A DNA stretch of 64,000 nucleotides from a bacterium 1xD42-87 (GTDB lineage: Bacteria > Bacillota > Clostridia > Lachnospirales > Lachnospiraceae), in assembly GCA_003611805.1 (NCBI GenBank), contig RAYM01000028.1, positions 37,020-101,019 of the forward strand. Reading direction: 5' to 3'. Shown here piece by piece: positions 34,775 through 43,341 of the stretch. Each line of letters begins with the position of its first letter. Within the stretch, counting starts at the first letter, position 1. The translations under genes were made by a program, and so were the position numbers. The notes under the pieces were generated by a model. That model did not search any database and was not told where the DNA came from. It saw nothing but the letters and a program-made list of their open reading frames with translations.

Positions 34775-34788
34775 TTAGCAGTCGCTAA
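34775..34788. promoter_or_regulatory. Iron-box candidate TTAG-N6-CTAA (copy 3, at transcription start)
   Basis: The perfect palindrome GTTAGC-AGTC-GCTAAC contains TTAG-N6-CTAA and sits 10 bases downstream of the -10 element, over the expected transcription start. This is the position expected for a repressor operator. Confidence 0.65.
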
Positions 34789-34797
34789 CCACATATT

Positions 34798-34826
34798 ATA
34801 ATATGACTTCCCTCCATCCTTGTCAA
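34798..34826 (-). promoter_or_regulatory. Promoter of the feo operon
   Basis: The minus strand carries a perfect -35 TTGACA (34826-34821), a 17-base spacer and -10 TATTAT (34803-34798). Iron-box candidates flank it on both sides. Confidence 0.75.
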
Positions 34827-34872
34827 CGTTATTTTAATAGCTTACTCAAGTTTCATCATACTAACTAATATA

Positions 34873-34886
34873 TTAGGGAATGCTAA
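34873..34886. promoter_or_regulatory. Iron-box candidate TTAG-N6-CTAA (copy 4, upstream of -35)
   Basis: TTAGGGAATGCTAA lies 47 bases upstream of the -35 element, next to further ACTAACTAA sequence. The rest of the 387-base gap (34669-35055) holds no gene. Confidence 0.5.
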
Positions 34887-35055
34887 CTTATTATTTTGTG
34901 CAAAATTTCCATATATGCATAGTTTATTTCACATAACTCGCGAACAGCTTTACAAGCGGCCGCCCGGTTATATCTACTGCTTTTGCGCACAAAAAAGACG
35001 CATGGTTTTCAACTTATTGTGTTCCATCCGCCTTTACACTGTTTCACCTGCAGCC

Positions 35056-35388
35056 TTATTCCCTGATAAATGTTTTATCTGCTGCCGTAGGACCATCCTC
35101 GTCTGAAAGGTATCTCTCCACCTTCATATGCAAGTCATACTTTTCCCGCAGCTTTATGATCTGCGCCATCATAGGCGACGCGTGATGAACATCGATCGAC
35201 CGCTGATCCTTCCAGCTGTCAATCAAAAGTACCGTTTCCTCATCTTCCATCGGGAAAAAATATTCATATCTGATATTTCCGGTTTCCGCACGAATGTCAC
35301 GGACAACGCCGCTTGCCATCATTTCCTCCGCAAATTTCCTTGCGCTTCCATCTTTTCCGCTATAATAAATGTTTACCATGACAGCCAT
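35056..35388 (-). CDS. ABM-family (quinol monooxygenase-like) small protein
   Basis: This 110-residue protein has the antibiotic-biosynthesis-monooxygenase/YgiN fold: a beta strand MVNIYYSGKDG, a helix with FAEEMMASGVVRDIRAETG, IRYEYFFPMEDEETVLLIDSWKDQRSIDVHH and an HASPMMAQII helix. Such ferredoxin-like dimers act as cofactor-free monooxygenases or in handling of quinones or reactive carbonyls; the substrate is unknown. AGGAGGAAG precedes the ATG. It lies directly downstream of a truncated flavin reductase gene, with which it may once have formed a redox pair. Confidence 0.8.
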   Translation of the reverse strand: MAVMVNIYYSGKDGSARKFAEEMMASGVVRDIRAETGNIRYEYFFPMEDEETVLLIDSWKDQRSIDVHHASPMMAQIIKLREKYDLHMKVERYLSDEDGPTAADKTFIRE

Positions 35389-35411
35389 CTGTTCTTCCTC
35401 CTGGCCATGCG

Positions 35412-35867
35412 TTATTCTTTTTTCATTGCTACTCCGTCCCTGAAGGCTTCCCCGACCCTCTCCGTCACTTTATAATATCCATGCGTATACGGATCGAAAG
35501 CAATGGCATTCACCAGCGACATATCTACCTTATCCCCAACCATAACGCTTTCGTCCGCCGTGACATTTACCACTTTACCAATCACGCCGCAGCCATATTG
35601 ACTGTCCTGATACTCGACAAATTCGCACTCTAAGCACAGTGGAAATTCATTGATGACCGGCGCGTCCACCATCTCCGATCTGCTTGCGGTGAGACCGCTG
35701 TTTTTCAGCTTATCCGCAACCCTGTTGCCGGATTCCACGCCAAAGTAGTCCGCCTCCACAATATGGGCGGCATCAGCGATGCTCACCGTAAAGGCGCCCC
35801 TCGCCTTGATGTTCTTTAGTACTGTCTTAAAGGAAAGTATAAAGTTGTGGTAAGGTTCAATGTACAA
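35412..35867 (-). pseudogene. N-terminally truncated flavin reductase (flavoredoxin-like)
   Basis: The 151-residue frame contains the middle and C-terminal part of an FMN-binding split-barrel protein: TVLKNIKARGAFTVSIADA, VEADYFGVESGNRVADKL, FPLCLECEFVEYQDS and GKVVNVTADESV. About 50 N-terminal residues of the barrel, including the usual Y/F-P-x-P-V and NAAWG flavin loop, are missing. The first ten residues (MYIEPYHNFI) do not resemble the family and the ATG has no ribosome site. The upstream sequence is unrelated, so a deletion or insertion probably removed the 5' end. Confidence 0.6.
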
Positions 35868-36014
35868 AAAACAGTATCAGATACACCACAGTGGAAGCGG
35901 TAATACTCATGTAATACAAAAGGCGTTCCGATCACTTGTTTTACGGCATTTCCATGCTTCACTGTAAAAGAATCATTCCGCATGGGCGGTAAGCTGCGGC
36001 TCACATATCGATTT

Positions 36015-38432
36015 TCATTTGTAAATCAGCGCATATGCATAAAACTTGTTTGTTCTTATTGTTATGGTTTCAGGGCTGCTGTCCAAATCGCTGTAAATAA
36101 TCGGCTGCCCGCCCTTGGTAACGCAGATCATTTTGTACTCCCTGTCCGTCTTGTAAATGGCTGACGGAATTTTTAGAGTAATCTGAACTTCCTCATCCAT
36201 GCTGTAGGCATTGCCGGAAAGAGGATAAATATGATAAGTCCTGCCAATGGTATAATCCCCAAGGACTGCCTCAAAGGACTGAAAACACATAGGTCCCTGC
36301 ATCGCATTCTCTATATGGATCCGATAGGCATCGCCATCTGACTGAGCGTATTGAACCGCTTCTTTCCCCATGCAGGCATACCGCTTTTTCTCATCGGGCG
36401 TTACAGGGCGCCATATTTCCACATCTGCTATTGTGCCGGAATCCCTAACCGCTGATGACATAGATCCGCCTCTTTCCCTGCCGCTGCCGGAATCTGCATG
36501 ACCGTCGGGCTTATTGTCTGAACCACCGGGTCTATTGTCTGAACCGCCGGGCTTATTGTCTGAACCGCCGGGCTTATTGTCTGAACCGCCGGGCTTATTG
36601 TCTGAGCCACCAGGCTTATTGTCTGAGCCACCGGGCTTATCGCCTGAACCGCCTTCATCCGGATTTTCAGGCTTGAAATCTCCCGGGTCGTCCGGGTCTG
36701 AAGCGAATGGATCGTCAAAGGGAACGTTATACTTTATATTTGCATTCGGCATGGCATTGAGTACAAACTGCCCGCCGATCGACCTCCACGTGCTTTCACT
36801 GCCGCCAAAAGAGATCGTGCCGCCATACTGGATATACGTACTGGTAAAAGGCTCCTCCCCGATTTCGGAAACGCCCGCCGGAATGTAAATTTCCGCTAAC
36901 ATTGTGCAGGACTGGAACATATAACTGCTGACTGCCTTCAACCCCTGCGGCAGAGTAACGCTGCCTAACTTCCAGCACTGTGCAAAAGCGCCATCGCCGA
37001 TTTCTACAGCTCCCGCGCCTGACGCAAACCTGATCTGAACTACTTCCGTGCAGCTTGTAAACGCGCCTGAACCGACAGACGTAACGCTTGCCGGAAAGTC
37101 CAGATACCTGAGCGCCGTACAGGCCCGGAAGGCATTCCTGCCAATCGTTTCAACTCCCTCGCAGATGGACACGGAAGTTAAATTCTCACAGCCCTGAAAA
37201 GCGCTGTCCCTCACACTGACCGTTGTCTTCGGGATAGTTGCCGCCACCAGTTTTGCATTTTGAAAAGCCCCGGTCCCGATATCTGTGATGCCGTCAGGGA
37301 TATATACCGTCAGAGCCCTGCTCCCGTAAAATGCATAGTCCCCGATACCTGTGACGCCATTTTCAATAATGATGGTATTAATGTCGTCCATATATGCATT
37401 CCATGACGGACCTGCGTCCGGCGTATAATCCGGCATATCGCCTGTGCCGGTAATGGTTAACACGCCGGCATTCGTAAGCGTCCAGCCAAGCGGACCCTCC
37501 GTGCCTTCATGCGCCGTGTCGTCAGCGTTATCATCTTCCGTATAGCCATTCGGATAACGGGTGACGAGAAAATCTGCCGTCATAATGTCATCTGCGCTGA
37601 TCGTCCGCCCCCAATGCACGGACTTATTGTAGTTTGCCTCGGCAACCGTCACGCCTCCGGCACTGACCTGCAGCACGATGACGAAATGGCTGTTATTATT
37701 TACCCGCAGAATGTCGCCAACTTTAATATCTTCGTAGCCGAAACCGCCCCTGTCAATGGTTCTGGAAGGCAGGCTGCCGAAAGCCTCATCGCTTAAAAGA
37801 AAGGCGAAAGCCGCGCAGCCGACACCAAGACCGGCGCCTTTGACAGGACCGCCCTGAAAACGGTAATATTCTCCCAATTCCCCCCTGCTCCCGTAAGGCT
37901 CGAAATTGGTCCATGTCATACCCTCAGGATATTTATCCTGCAAATTTGTCATTGCCGCATAGACTTCCCTGTAGGTTGGGCAGCCCTCGCCGGCTCTTGC
38001 CATCCGAAAGGTCCGGATCGCCGGCTCTGCCGGATCATCATCCGTAAAGAAAGGTTCCTGATCCGACCAGACGCCCGCCCTTATTTCCTCTGTTTTCTCT
38101 GCCGCCTCTGTCTCTTCCGCTTCCTCTGTTTTCTCTACCGCCTCTGTTTCCTCATTTACTTTCGGAAGGTCGTTGGCTGACGGGCTTTCCTGTGACACAA
38201 CAGTATCCGCCTCTTCTTCTGCATCGTCAGCCTGTCCGCTGCCTGTCTCAGACGGCTCACTTAAGCTGTCCAGACCATCCGCCCCGGGTTCCTTTGCCCC
38301 CTCCGAAAGGTCAGACTCACGATCCACGGGAAACTCCCCGGGTTCCGCGGCGGATGCTGTCACGCCGGAAAACAACAATGCGGTAACCACCGCCGCCAAA
38401 ATGATCCTCCTATGTTTGATTCTCTGCATCAT
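36015..38432 (-). CDS. Secreted cysteine-peptidase-like protein with leucine-rich repeats and GGSDNKP repeats
   Basis: This 805-residue protein starts at the ATG at 38432 (GGGAGGAGAG upstream). After a signal peptide (RIILAAVVTALLFSGVTASA) come an acidic Glu/Thr-rich stretch and a papain-fold domain with putative catalytic C206 (GVGCAAFAF), H249 (NNSHFVIVL) and N267 (EANYNKS). Five to seven BspA-type LRR_5 repeats follow (GIGDYAFYGS, DIGTGAFQNA, SVRDSAFQGC, TIGRNAFRAC and so on). A disordered spacer has about seven GGSDNKP copies, and a C-terminal beta-rich domain ends FYAYALIYK. No sortase motif or membrane anchor is seen. It is likely exported to the cell surface or medium, perhaps acting on peptidoglycan or host glycoproteins, which is inference. 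Confidence 0.85.
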   Translation of the reverse strand: MMQRIKHRRIILAAVVTALLFSGVTASAAEPGEFPVDRESDLSEGAKEPGADGLDSLSEPSETGSGQADDAEEEADTVVSQESPSANDLPKVNEETEAVEKTEEAEETEAAEKTEEIRAGVWSDQEPFFTDDDPAEPAIRTFRMARAGEGCPTYREVYAAMTNLQDKYPEGMTWTNFEPYGSRGELGEYYRFQGGPVKGAGLGVGCAAFAFLLSDEAFGSLPSRTIDRGGFGYEDIKVGDILRVNNNSHFVIVLQVSAGGVTVAEANYNKSVHWGRTISADDIMTADFLVTRYPNGYTEDDNADDTAHEGTEGPLGWTLTNAGVLTITGTGDMPDYTPDAGPSWNAYMDDINTIIIENGVTGIGDYAFYGSRALTVYIPDGITDIGTGAFQNAKLVAATIPKTTVSVRDSAFQGCENLTSVSICEGVETIGRNAFRACTALRYLDFPASVTSVGSGAFTSCTEVVQIRFASGAGAVEIGDGAFAQCWKLGSVTLPQGLKAVSSYMFQSCTMLAEIYIPAGVSEIGEEPFTSTYIQYGGTISFGGSESTWRSIGGQFVLNAMPNANIKYNVPFDDPFASDPDDPGDFKPENPDEGGSGDKPGGSDNKPGGSDNKPGGSDNKPGGSDNKPGGSDNRPGGSDNKPDGHADSGSGRERGGSMSSAVRDSGTIADVEIWRPVTPDEKKRYACMGKEAVQYAQSDGDAYRIHIENAMQGPMCFQSFEAVLGDYTIGRTYHIYPLSGNAYSMDEEVQITLKIPSAIYKTDREYKMICVTKGGQPIIYSDLDSSPETITIRTNKFYAYALIYK
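36500..36649. repeat. 21-bp tandem repeat encoding GGSDNKP
   Basis: About seven near-identical 21-base units in frame within the surface protein encode the heptapeptide GGSDNKP. Differences between units are mostly silent. Such arrays change copy number by slipped replication, so the spacer length may vary between strains. Confidence 0.9.
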
Positions 38433-38471
38433 TCTCTCCTCCCATCCTTCTTTCACACCTTGTGCGTCCTC

Positions 38472-38930
38472 TTAAAACAGCCCCAGAAACTTCTCCTGAA
38501 AGGTACTGTAAATTTCTTCATACGTCGTATAGTTAATCTGGGCACTGTCCCGAAAGCGCCCCCTCCATTCGTCCCGCACCGCGTCCGCGAGCAGCCCGGC
38601 ATATTCGCTCTGCGTCAGAAGAATAGCCGGAAAGACAAAGTAAATCATAAACAGATTGATGTCCATCTGGCTTCTGCCGCTGATCTTTCCCCGTTTGGCG
38701 AAGCGCGCTTCCACCGCATCCGCAAAAGCTTTTGCCGTCTGCGCCGCCATTTCATCCCGCTCCGATTCTTCCGCCCGCTCCACAAGTTCAGTCATCTCCG
38801 CCAGAATCTCCTGATTCTTTTCCCGAAATTCTCCCATCCGCTCCTTATAAGCCTTCTTTTTCAGACGGTACATCATCGCCTCCATGTTGTCAAACATGGT
38901 TCCTGCCTGTTCTAACATACGCTCTGTCAT
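38472..38930 (-). CDS. Uncharacterised helical protein
   Basis: This 152-residue protein has a strongly charged, probably coiled-coil N-terminal half (residues 10-80; KKKAYKERMGEFREKNQEIL, EMTELVERAEESERDE) and a more hydrophobic middle (INLFMIYFVFPAILLTQSEY). It has no signal peptide. I do not recognise a characterised family. The start codon directly follows GGGAAAGG, which is very close for a ribosome site, so the internal ATG four codons on is an alternative. It lies 39 bases upstream of the secreted LRR protein and may share its transcript. Confidence 0.65.
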   Translation of the reverse strand: MTERMLEQAGTMFDNMEAMMYRLKKKAYKERMGEFREKNQEILAEMTELVERAEESERDEMAAQTAKAFADAVEARFAKRGKISGRSQMDINLFMIYFVFPAILLTQSEYAGLLADAVRDEWRGRFRDSAQINYTTYEEIYSTFQEKFLGLF

Positions 38931-39044
38931 CCTTTCCCAATCTATTTGTTGCTCTACAATCTGCTTTCATGCCGCAAATCCTATAAATCAAGATTTATGG
39001 CACATATTTCCCGTCACTATTTAAAAAATTTAAATAAATCCGGC

Positions 39045-39073
39045 TTGCGCTCTCTTCACACCTATGCTATAAT
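39045..39073 (+). promoter_or_regulatory. tRNA promoter
   Basis: TTGCGC (39045-39050), 17-base spacer, then TGC-TATAAT extended -10 (39068-39073), 33 bases upstream of the tRNA. Confidence 0.7.
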
Positions 39074-39106
39074 AGTCCTCGGCGGTTTTCGTCAGCCGCG
39101 CATTAA

Positions 39107-39177
39107 AGGGGCATAGTTCAAAGGTAGAACAGTGGTCTCCAAAACCATCGATGTGGGTTCGATTCCTACTGCCCCTG
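39107..39177 (+). tRNA. tRNA-Trp (anticodon CCA)
   Basis: The acceptor arms AGGGGCA/TGCCCCT pair perfectly, followed by discriminator G. The anticodon loop is CTCCAAA with anticodon CCA for tryptophan, and the T arm contains GTGGGTTCGATTCCTAC. CCA is not encoded. It is a single tRNA with its own promoter and terminator. Confidence 0.96.
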
Positions 39178-39185
39178 TTATTATG

Positions 39186-39213
39186 ACCCGTGAGTCTCTG
39201 CTCGCGGGTTTTT
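39186..39213 (+). terminator. Rho-independent terminator after tRNA-Trp
   Basis: ACCCGTGAG pairs with CTCGCGGGT (one wobble) across a 6-base loop, followed by TTTTT. It ends the tRNA transcript before the lipoprotein gene. Confidence 0.85.
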
Positions 39214-39243
39214 CAGTACATTTTTTACAGAAAGAGGATTCCC

Positions 39244-39741
39244 ATGAAAAAATTTGCAGCATGCTTTATACTGACATTCTCCCTCGCTCTTCTTAACGCC
39301 TGCGGTGAAGAAAAACCGCTCCTGTCCGCTGCCGACTACGATCTGGACGCGGAGACGGCGCAGACCATACGCGGCGTGAAAATCGGGGATGGCGCTGATG
39401 TATTTTTAGCCGCCTACAGGGATTACGACATCCTCTCCTCCGTGGACGGCGGAGATTACCAATACCTTGCCGCGGAAGAAATTCCCTTCGACAAGCCCCT
39501 GACCACGATTCTGCCCTCTTTCTTCGTGGACGGCGCAGCCGTGGATATCGACACTTTCTGTGAAAATAACGAAATCGAAAAGGGCTTTCTCCTCTCGTAT
39601 CTGACCGATGAAGCATATCTGGAACACCATGCTGTCGTCTACCAGTATCTCGTCTTTGAGTGGGCAGACGGCAAGATCACTGACATCCGCTCCGAATCCA
39701 TGGACTACAATAAGGACGGCTCCTACTATACGGCAAACTGA
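39244..39741 (+). CDS. Small lipoprotein of unknown function
   Basis: This 165-residue protein has a lipoprotein signal peptide ending in the lipobox LLNAC (Cys at about residue 20; LALLNACGEEKPL), so it should be anchored on the outer face of the membrane. The mature part is acidic, with DAETAQTIRGVKIGDGADVF (a segment seen in proteins measuring an 'anchor' residue pair), and ends SMDYNKDGSYYTAN. No catalytic motif is recognised. AGAAAGAGG lies 6 bases before ATG 39244; the longer frame from 39190 would start inside the tRNA terminator. Its 3' end overlaps the convergent ABC transporter gene by 16 bases. Confidence 0.8.
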   Translation: MKKFAACFILTFSLALLNACGEEKPLLSAADYDLDAETAQTIRGVKIGDGADVFLAAYRDYDILSSVDGGDYQYLAAEEIPFDKPLTTILPSFFVDGAAVDIDTFCENNEIEKGFLLSYLTDEAYLEHHAVVYQYLVFEWADGKITDIRSESMDYNKDGSYYTAN

Positions 39742-41462
39742 CTTTCATAAAGCTTTGCGTAAAAGCCCTTTTTCTGCAGCAGCGTCTCGTGGTTTCCCTG
39801 CTCGATAATGTTCCCGTCTTTCATAACAAGAATCACATCCGCCTCCCTGATGGTGGAGAGTCTGTGCGCCACGATAAAGCTCGTTCTCCCCTGCATCATG
39901 GTTGCAAACGCTTTCTGGATCCGAATCTCCGTGCGCGTATCTATAGATGAGGTCGCCTCGTCCAGAATCAGCATGGGCGGCAGGCAGAGCATGACTCTCG
40001 TAATGCACAGGAGCTGCTTCTGCCCTTGGGAAAGACTGCCGCCGTCCTCCCCGATCACCGTATCATACCCCTTCGATAGTCTCTTGATAAAGCTGTGTGC
40101 ATGGGATGCCTTCGCAGCGGCGATCACCTCTTCCTCCGTGGCGTCGGGTCTGCCCATCACGATATTATCGCGGATCGTCCCGGCTTTTAACCATGTCTCC
40201 TGCAATACCATACCGTAATTCTCGCGCAGGCTTTTCCTCGTCACTTCCCGGATATCCGCGCCGTCCACGCAGATTTTCCCGCTGTCCACATCATAAAACC
40301 GCATCAGCAGATTGATCACCGTGGTCTTGCCGCAGCCCGTAGGTCCGACAATCGCCACCCGCTGCCCCGGCTTCACCGCCAGATTGAAGTCCGTGATCAG
40401 CTTCTTATCCGGCACATAGGAAAAGTTCACATGGGAAAGCTCCACGCGCCCATCCACATCCGTAAGCGTCAGCGCATCGGCAGGCTCCGGCGTCTGCGGC
40501 TCTTCCTCAATTAACGCGAAAATCCGCGCCGCACACGCCAACGCATTCTGCAGCTCCGTCACCACGCCGGAAATCTCGTTGAACGGCTTCGTGTATTGGT
40601 TTGCATAGGAAAGGAAACAGGATAACTGACCCACGCTGATTCCCCCGTGCACGGCATAAATCGCCCCCACAACCGCCACGCCCGCATACACCAGATTGTT
40701 GACAAAGCGGGTAGACGGATTGGTTAAGGAAGAAAAGAAAATCGCCCGCAAGGAACAGTCCTGCAGTCTGCCATTGATCTCATCAAACTGTGCAAGCGCT
40801 TCGTCCTCATGGGAAAACGCCTGCACGACCTTCTGATTCCCCACCATCTCCTCGATCAGGGCTGTCTGCTCGCCTCTCGTCTCGGACTGTAGATGGAACA
40901 TGGTAAACGTTTTCTTTGCGATAAAGCCTGCGACAAAAAACGACAAAGGTGTCACTAACACAACGACACCCGTGACAGCTACATTGACGCTGAGCATAAA
41001 GCCCAAAGTGCCCAATATCGTAATAACGCCGGTAAAAAACTGCGTAAACCCCATGAGCAGACCGTCCGCAAACTGGTCCACATCCGCGATCACCCGGCTC
41101 ACCACCTCGCCATAGGAATGCGCGTCTATATATTTCAACGGCAGAATCTCTATCCTACGGAACGCTTCGTTACGGATGTCCTGCACAATGCGGTAGGTCA
41201 TTTTATTGTTGCATACATTCATAATCCACTGTGCCAGCCCGGTCGCCGCGGCAATGACCACCATCAGCTTCAGAATATCGAACACGCCGCCGAAATCCAC
41301 CTGTCCCGGTCCGATCACGAGGTCTATGACTTTTCCGGTCAATATCGGAAAATACAGTGTCAGCGCCACCGTCACACTCGCCATCACAATGGATGCCGCC
41401 AGATAGAGCCAGTATTTTTTTATATAATGCAAAACCCGCCGGAATGTTTCTTTCTGTCCCAT
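39726..41462 (-). CDS. ABC exporter, membrane-ATPase fusion (subunit 2)
   Basis: This 578-residue protein has six membrane helices (about 20-310) and an ATPase domain with Walker A GPTGCGKTT, Q-loop QETWLK, signature LSQGQKQLL, Walker B MLILDEATSSID and H-loop AHRLST. It matches the MsbA/MdlB/YheH type and, with the gene 67 bases upstream, would form a heterodimeric exporter for drugs, lipids or peptides. The signature reads LSQGQ in place of the consensus LSGGQ. ATG 41462 has AGAGGGGAG 5 bases upstream. The substrate is unknown. Confidence 0.92.
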   Translation of the reverse strand: MGQKETFRRVLHYIKKYWLYLAASIVMASVTVALTLYFPILTGKVIDLVIGPGQVDFGGVFDILKLMVVIAAATGLAQWIMNVCNNKMTYRIVQDIRNEAFRRIEILPLKYIDAHSYGEVVSRVIADVDQFADGLLMGFTQFFTGVITILGTLGFMLSVNVAVTGVVVLVTPLSFFVAGFIAKKTFTMFHLQSETRGEQTALIEEMVGNQKVVQAFSHEDEALAQFDEINGRLQDCSLRAIFFSSLTNPSTRFVNNLVYAGVAVVGAIYAVHGGISVGQLSCFLSYANQYTKPFNEISGVVTELQNALACAARIFALIEEEPQTPEPADALTLTDVDGRVELSHVNFSYVPDKKLITDFNLAVKPGQRVAIVGPTGCGKTTVINLLMRFYDVDSGKICVDGADIREVTRKSLRENYGMVLQETWLKAGTIRDNIVMGRPDATEEEVIAAAKASHAHSFIKRLSKGYDTVIGEDGGSLSQGQKQLLCITRVMLCLPPMLILDEATSSIDTRTEIRIQKAFATMMQGRTSFIVAHRLSTIREADVILVMKDGNIIEQGNHETLLQKKGFYAKLYESQFAV

Positions 41463-41529
41463 GTCGCTCCCCTCTATCAATTTTGCCGTGCTCATTCATA
41501 AATTGTCTTCGACAACTTCTAGGGTATAT

Positions 41530-43332
41530 TCAATTTTGTACGGCATTCTTTTGCGCATACTGCGAATAATATATCTCCTGATAGACCTCGCAGTCTGCCA
41601 GCAGCTCCTCGTGCGTGCCGCACCCCGCCATCTCGCCGTCTTCCAGCACAATGATCTGGTCAGCGTGCCGAATGGAGGAGGCACGCTGGGATACGATAAA
41701 CACCGTCGGTTCCCCGGGAAGCTCCTTGAGCGCCCTGCGGAGCGCCGCGTCCGTCGCATAGTCTAACGCAGACGCACTGTCGTCCAGGATCAGTATCTCT
41801 GGCTTCCCCACCAGCGCCCTTGCGATTGTAAGCCGTTGTCTCTGCCCGCCGGAAAGGTTTCGTCCCTCCTGCGCCACAGGCGCATCCAGACGTCCCTCTT
41901 TCGTCTCCACAAACTCCTTTGCCTGCGCGAGCCGTAACGCCTCCCACAGCTCCTCGTCCGTGGCGGAGCCGTTTCCCCACAGCAGGTTATCCCTGATCGT
42001 CCCGCGGAAAAGAACCGCCTTCTGCAGGACAATCCCTATCTTTTCTCTCAGTTCTTCCATACCATAAGTCTTTACATCACGTCCGTCCACGCGCACAGCA
42101 CCCGTTGTAGCGTCATAAAACCGGGGAATCATATTAACCAGGGAGGATTTGCCGGAACCCGTGCCTCCTATGATGCCGACCGTCTGTCCCTTCGGCACCT
42201 GTATATGGATATCACTCAGGGATTCCGCTCCGGCTCCCCCGTAAGTCAGATGCACATGGTCAAACTCCACAGCAAGGCTCGCTTCCGCGTCTGTGCCGCT
42301 CTTCTTTGCCGGCACGGCATCTCCCGCTGTCCGATTGTCCATCTTGGTCAATCCCTTTCCTTCTTCCGCCGTATCCCTCCACTCCATGGAGGACTCCACC
42401 TCAAACACCGCCTCGATCCGATTCGCACATGCAAGCGCCTTGGTGATTGTGATAATCAGATTCGCCAGCTTGATCAGCTCCACCAGAATCTGCGACATAT
42501 AATTGACGAGCGCCACCACCTCGCCCTGGGTAATGCTGCCGTTGTCCACGCGCACCGCACCCGTGTAGAGCAGAATGATGGTCGCCGCGTTAATGATAAT
42601 GTATGTGACCGGATTGGTCAGCGCCGATATTCTTCCCACGACAAGCTGCAAATGGGTCAAAACATCATTTTTCTCCTCGAACCGCTCCGTCTCCTCTTCC
42701 TCTTTATGGAAGGCACGGATCACCCTCGCGCCCGTCAGATTTTCCCTTGTCGCCCCGAGTACGGCATCCAGCCCTGCCTGCACCTTTTTATACATAGGCA
42801 TGGTGAGCGCCATGATCCCGAAGACCACCACCGCCAGAAGCGGGATTGTCACCACGAAAATCATTGCCGCCTTCCCGTCGATCGTAAACGCCATAATCAT
42901 TGCGCCGAACACGATAAAGGGCGAACGCAAAAATAAGCGCAGAACCATATTAACCCCATTCTGCACCTGATTCACGTCGGAAGTCATGCGGGTAATCAGC
43001 GTCGAAGTGCCCAGCGTATCAATCTCCGTAAAGGAAAGGCTCTGGATATGGTCAAAAAGAGCGTGCTTTAACCCGGTCGAAAAACCCACCGCCGCTTTTG
43101 CCGCAAAATACTGCGCCGTGATGGAGCACAGCAGCCCGATCAGCCCGAGCGCAACGAGAATACTACCCATTTTCAGAACATATCCCGTGTCAGCCCGCCC
43201 GATGCCCCTGTCAATAATCGCAGCCATTACGAGGGGCACAAACAGCTCAAACGTTGCCTCCAGCATTTTAAAGAGGGGTGCAAAAACCGTCTCCTTTTTA
43301 TAATCCTTTAAATAGATAAGCAGTTTTTTCAT
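41530..43332 (-). CDS. ABC exporter, membrane-ATPase fusion (subunit 1)
   Basis: This 600-residue partner of the exporter above has an N-terminal six-helix domain beginning MKKLLIYLKDYKKETVFAPL, as in MdlA/YheI proteins. The ATPase domain has GGTGSGKSSLV, LSGGQRQRL, ILDDSASALD and SQRASS. In the Walker B region the residue after ILD is Asp (ILDDSAS) rather than the usual catalytic Glu, and the H-loop has Gln (SQRAS). This is the degenerate-site signature of heterodimeric exporters. A hydrophilic insertion (about residues 315-345; GLTKMDNRTAG) sits between the two domains and contains a TTGACCAAGATGG-type palindrome. Confidence 0.92.
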   Translation of the reverse strand: MKKLLIYLKDYKKETVFAPLFKMLEATFELFVPLVMAAIIDRGIGRADTGYVLKMGSILVALGLIGLLCSITAQYFAAKAAVGFSTGLKHALFDHIQSLSFTEIDTLGTSTLITRMTSDVNQVQNGVNMVLRLFLRSPFIVFGAMIMAFTIDGKAAMIFVVTIPLLAVVVFGIMALTMPMYKKVQAGLDAVLGATRENLTGARVIRAFHKEEEETERFEEKNDVLTHLQLVVGRISALTNPVTYIIINAATIILLYTGAVRVDNGSITQGEVVALVNYMSQILVELIKLANLIITITKALACANRIEAVFEVESSMEWRDTAEEGKGLTKMDNRTAGDAVPAKKSGTDAEASLAVEFDHVHLTYGGAGAESLSDIHIQVPKGQTVGIIGGTGSGKSSLVNMIPRFYDATTGAVRVDGRDVKTYGMEELREKIGIVLQKAVLFRGTIRDNLLWGNGSATDEELWEALRLAQAKEFVETKEGRLDAPVAQEGRNLSGGQRQRLTIARALVGKPEILILDDSASALDYATDAALRRALKELPGEPTVFIVSQRASSIRHADQIIVLEDGEMAGCGTHEELLADCEVYQEIYYSQYAQKNAVQN

Positions 43333-43341
43333 AATCGTCTT

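Noticed and set aside
36500..36649. Regular 21-base repeats resembling a CRISPR array
   Set aside because: There are no spacers; the units are contiguous, in frame and encode GGSDNKP.
39190..39243. Longer N-terminus for the lipoprotein
   Set aside because: It would begin within the tRNA terminator and disrupt the lipoprotein signal peptide.
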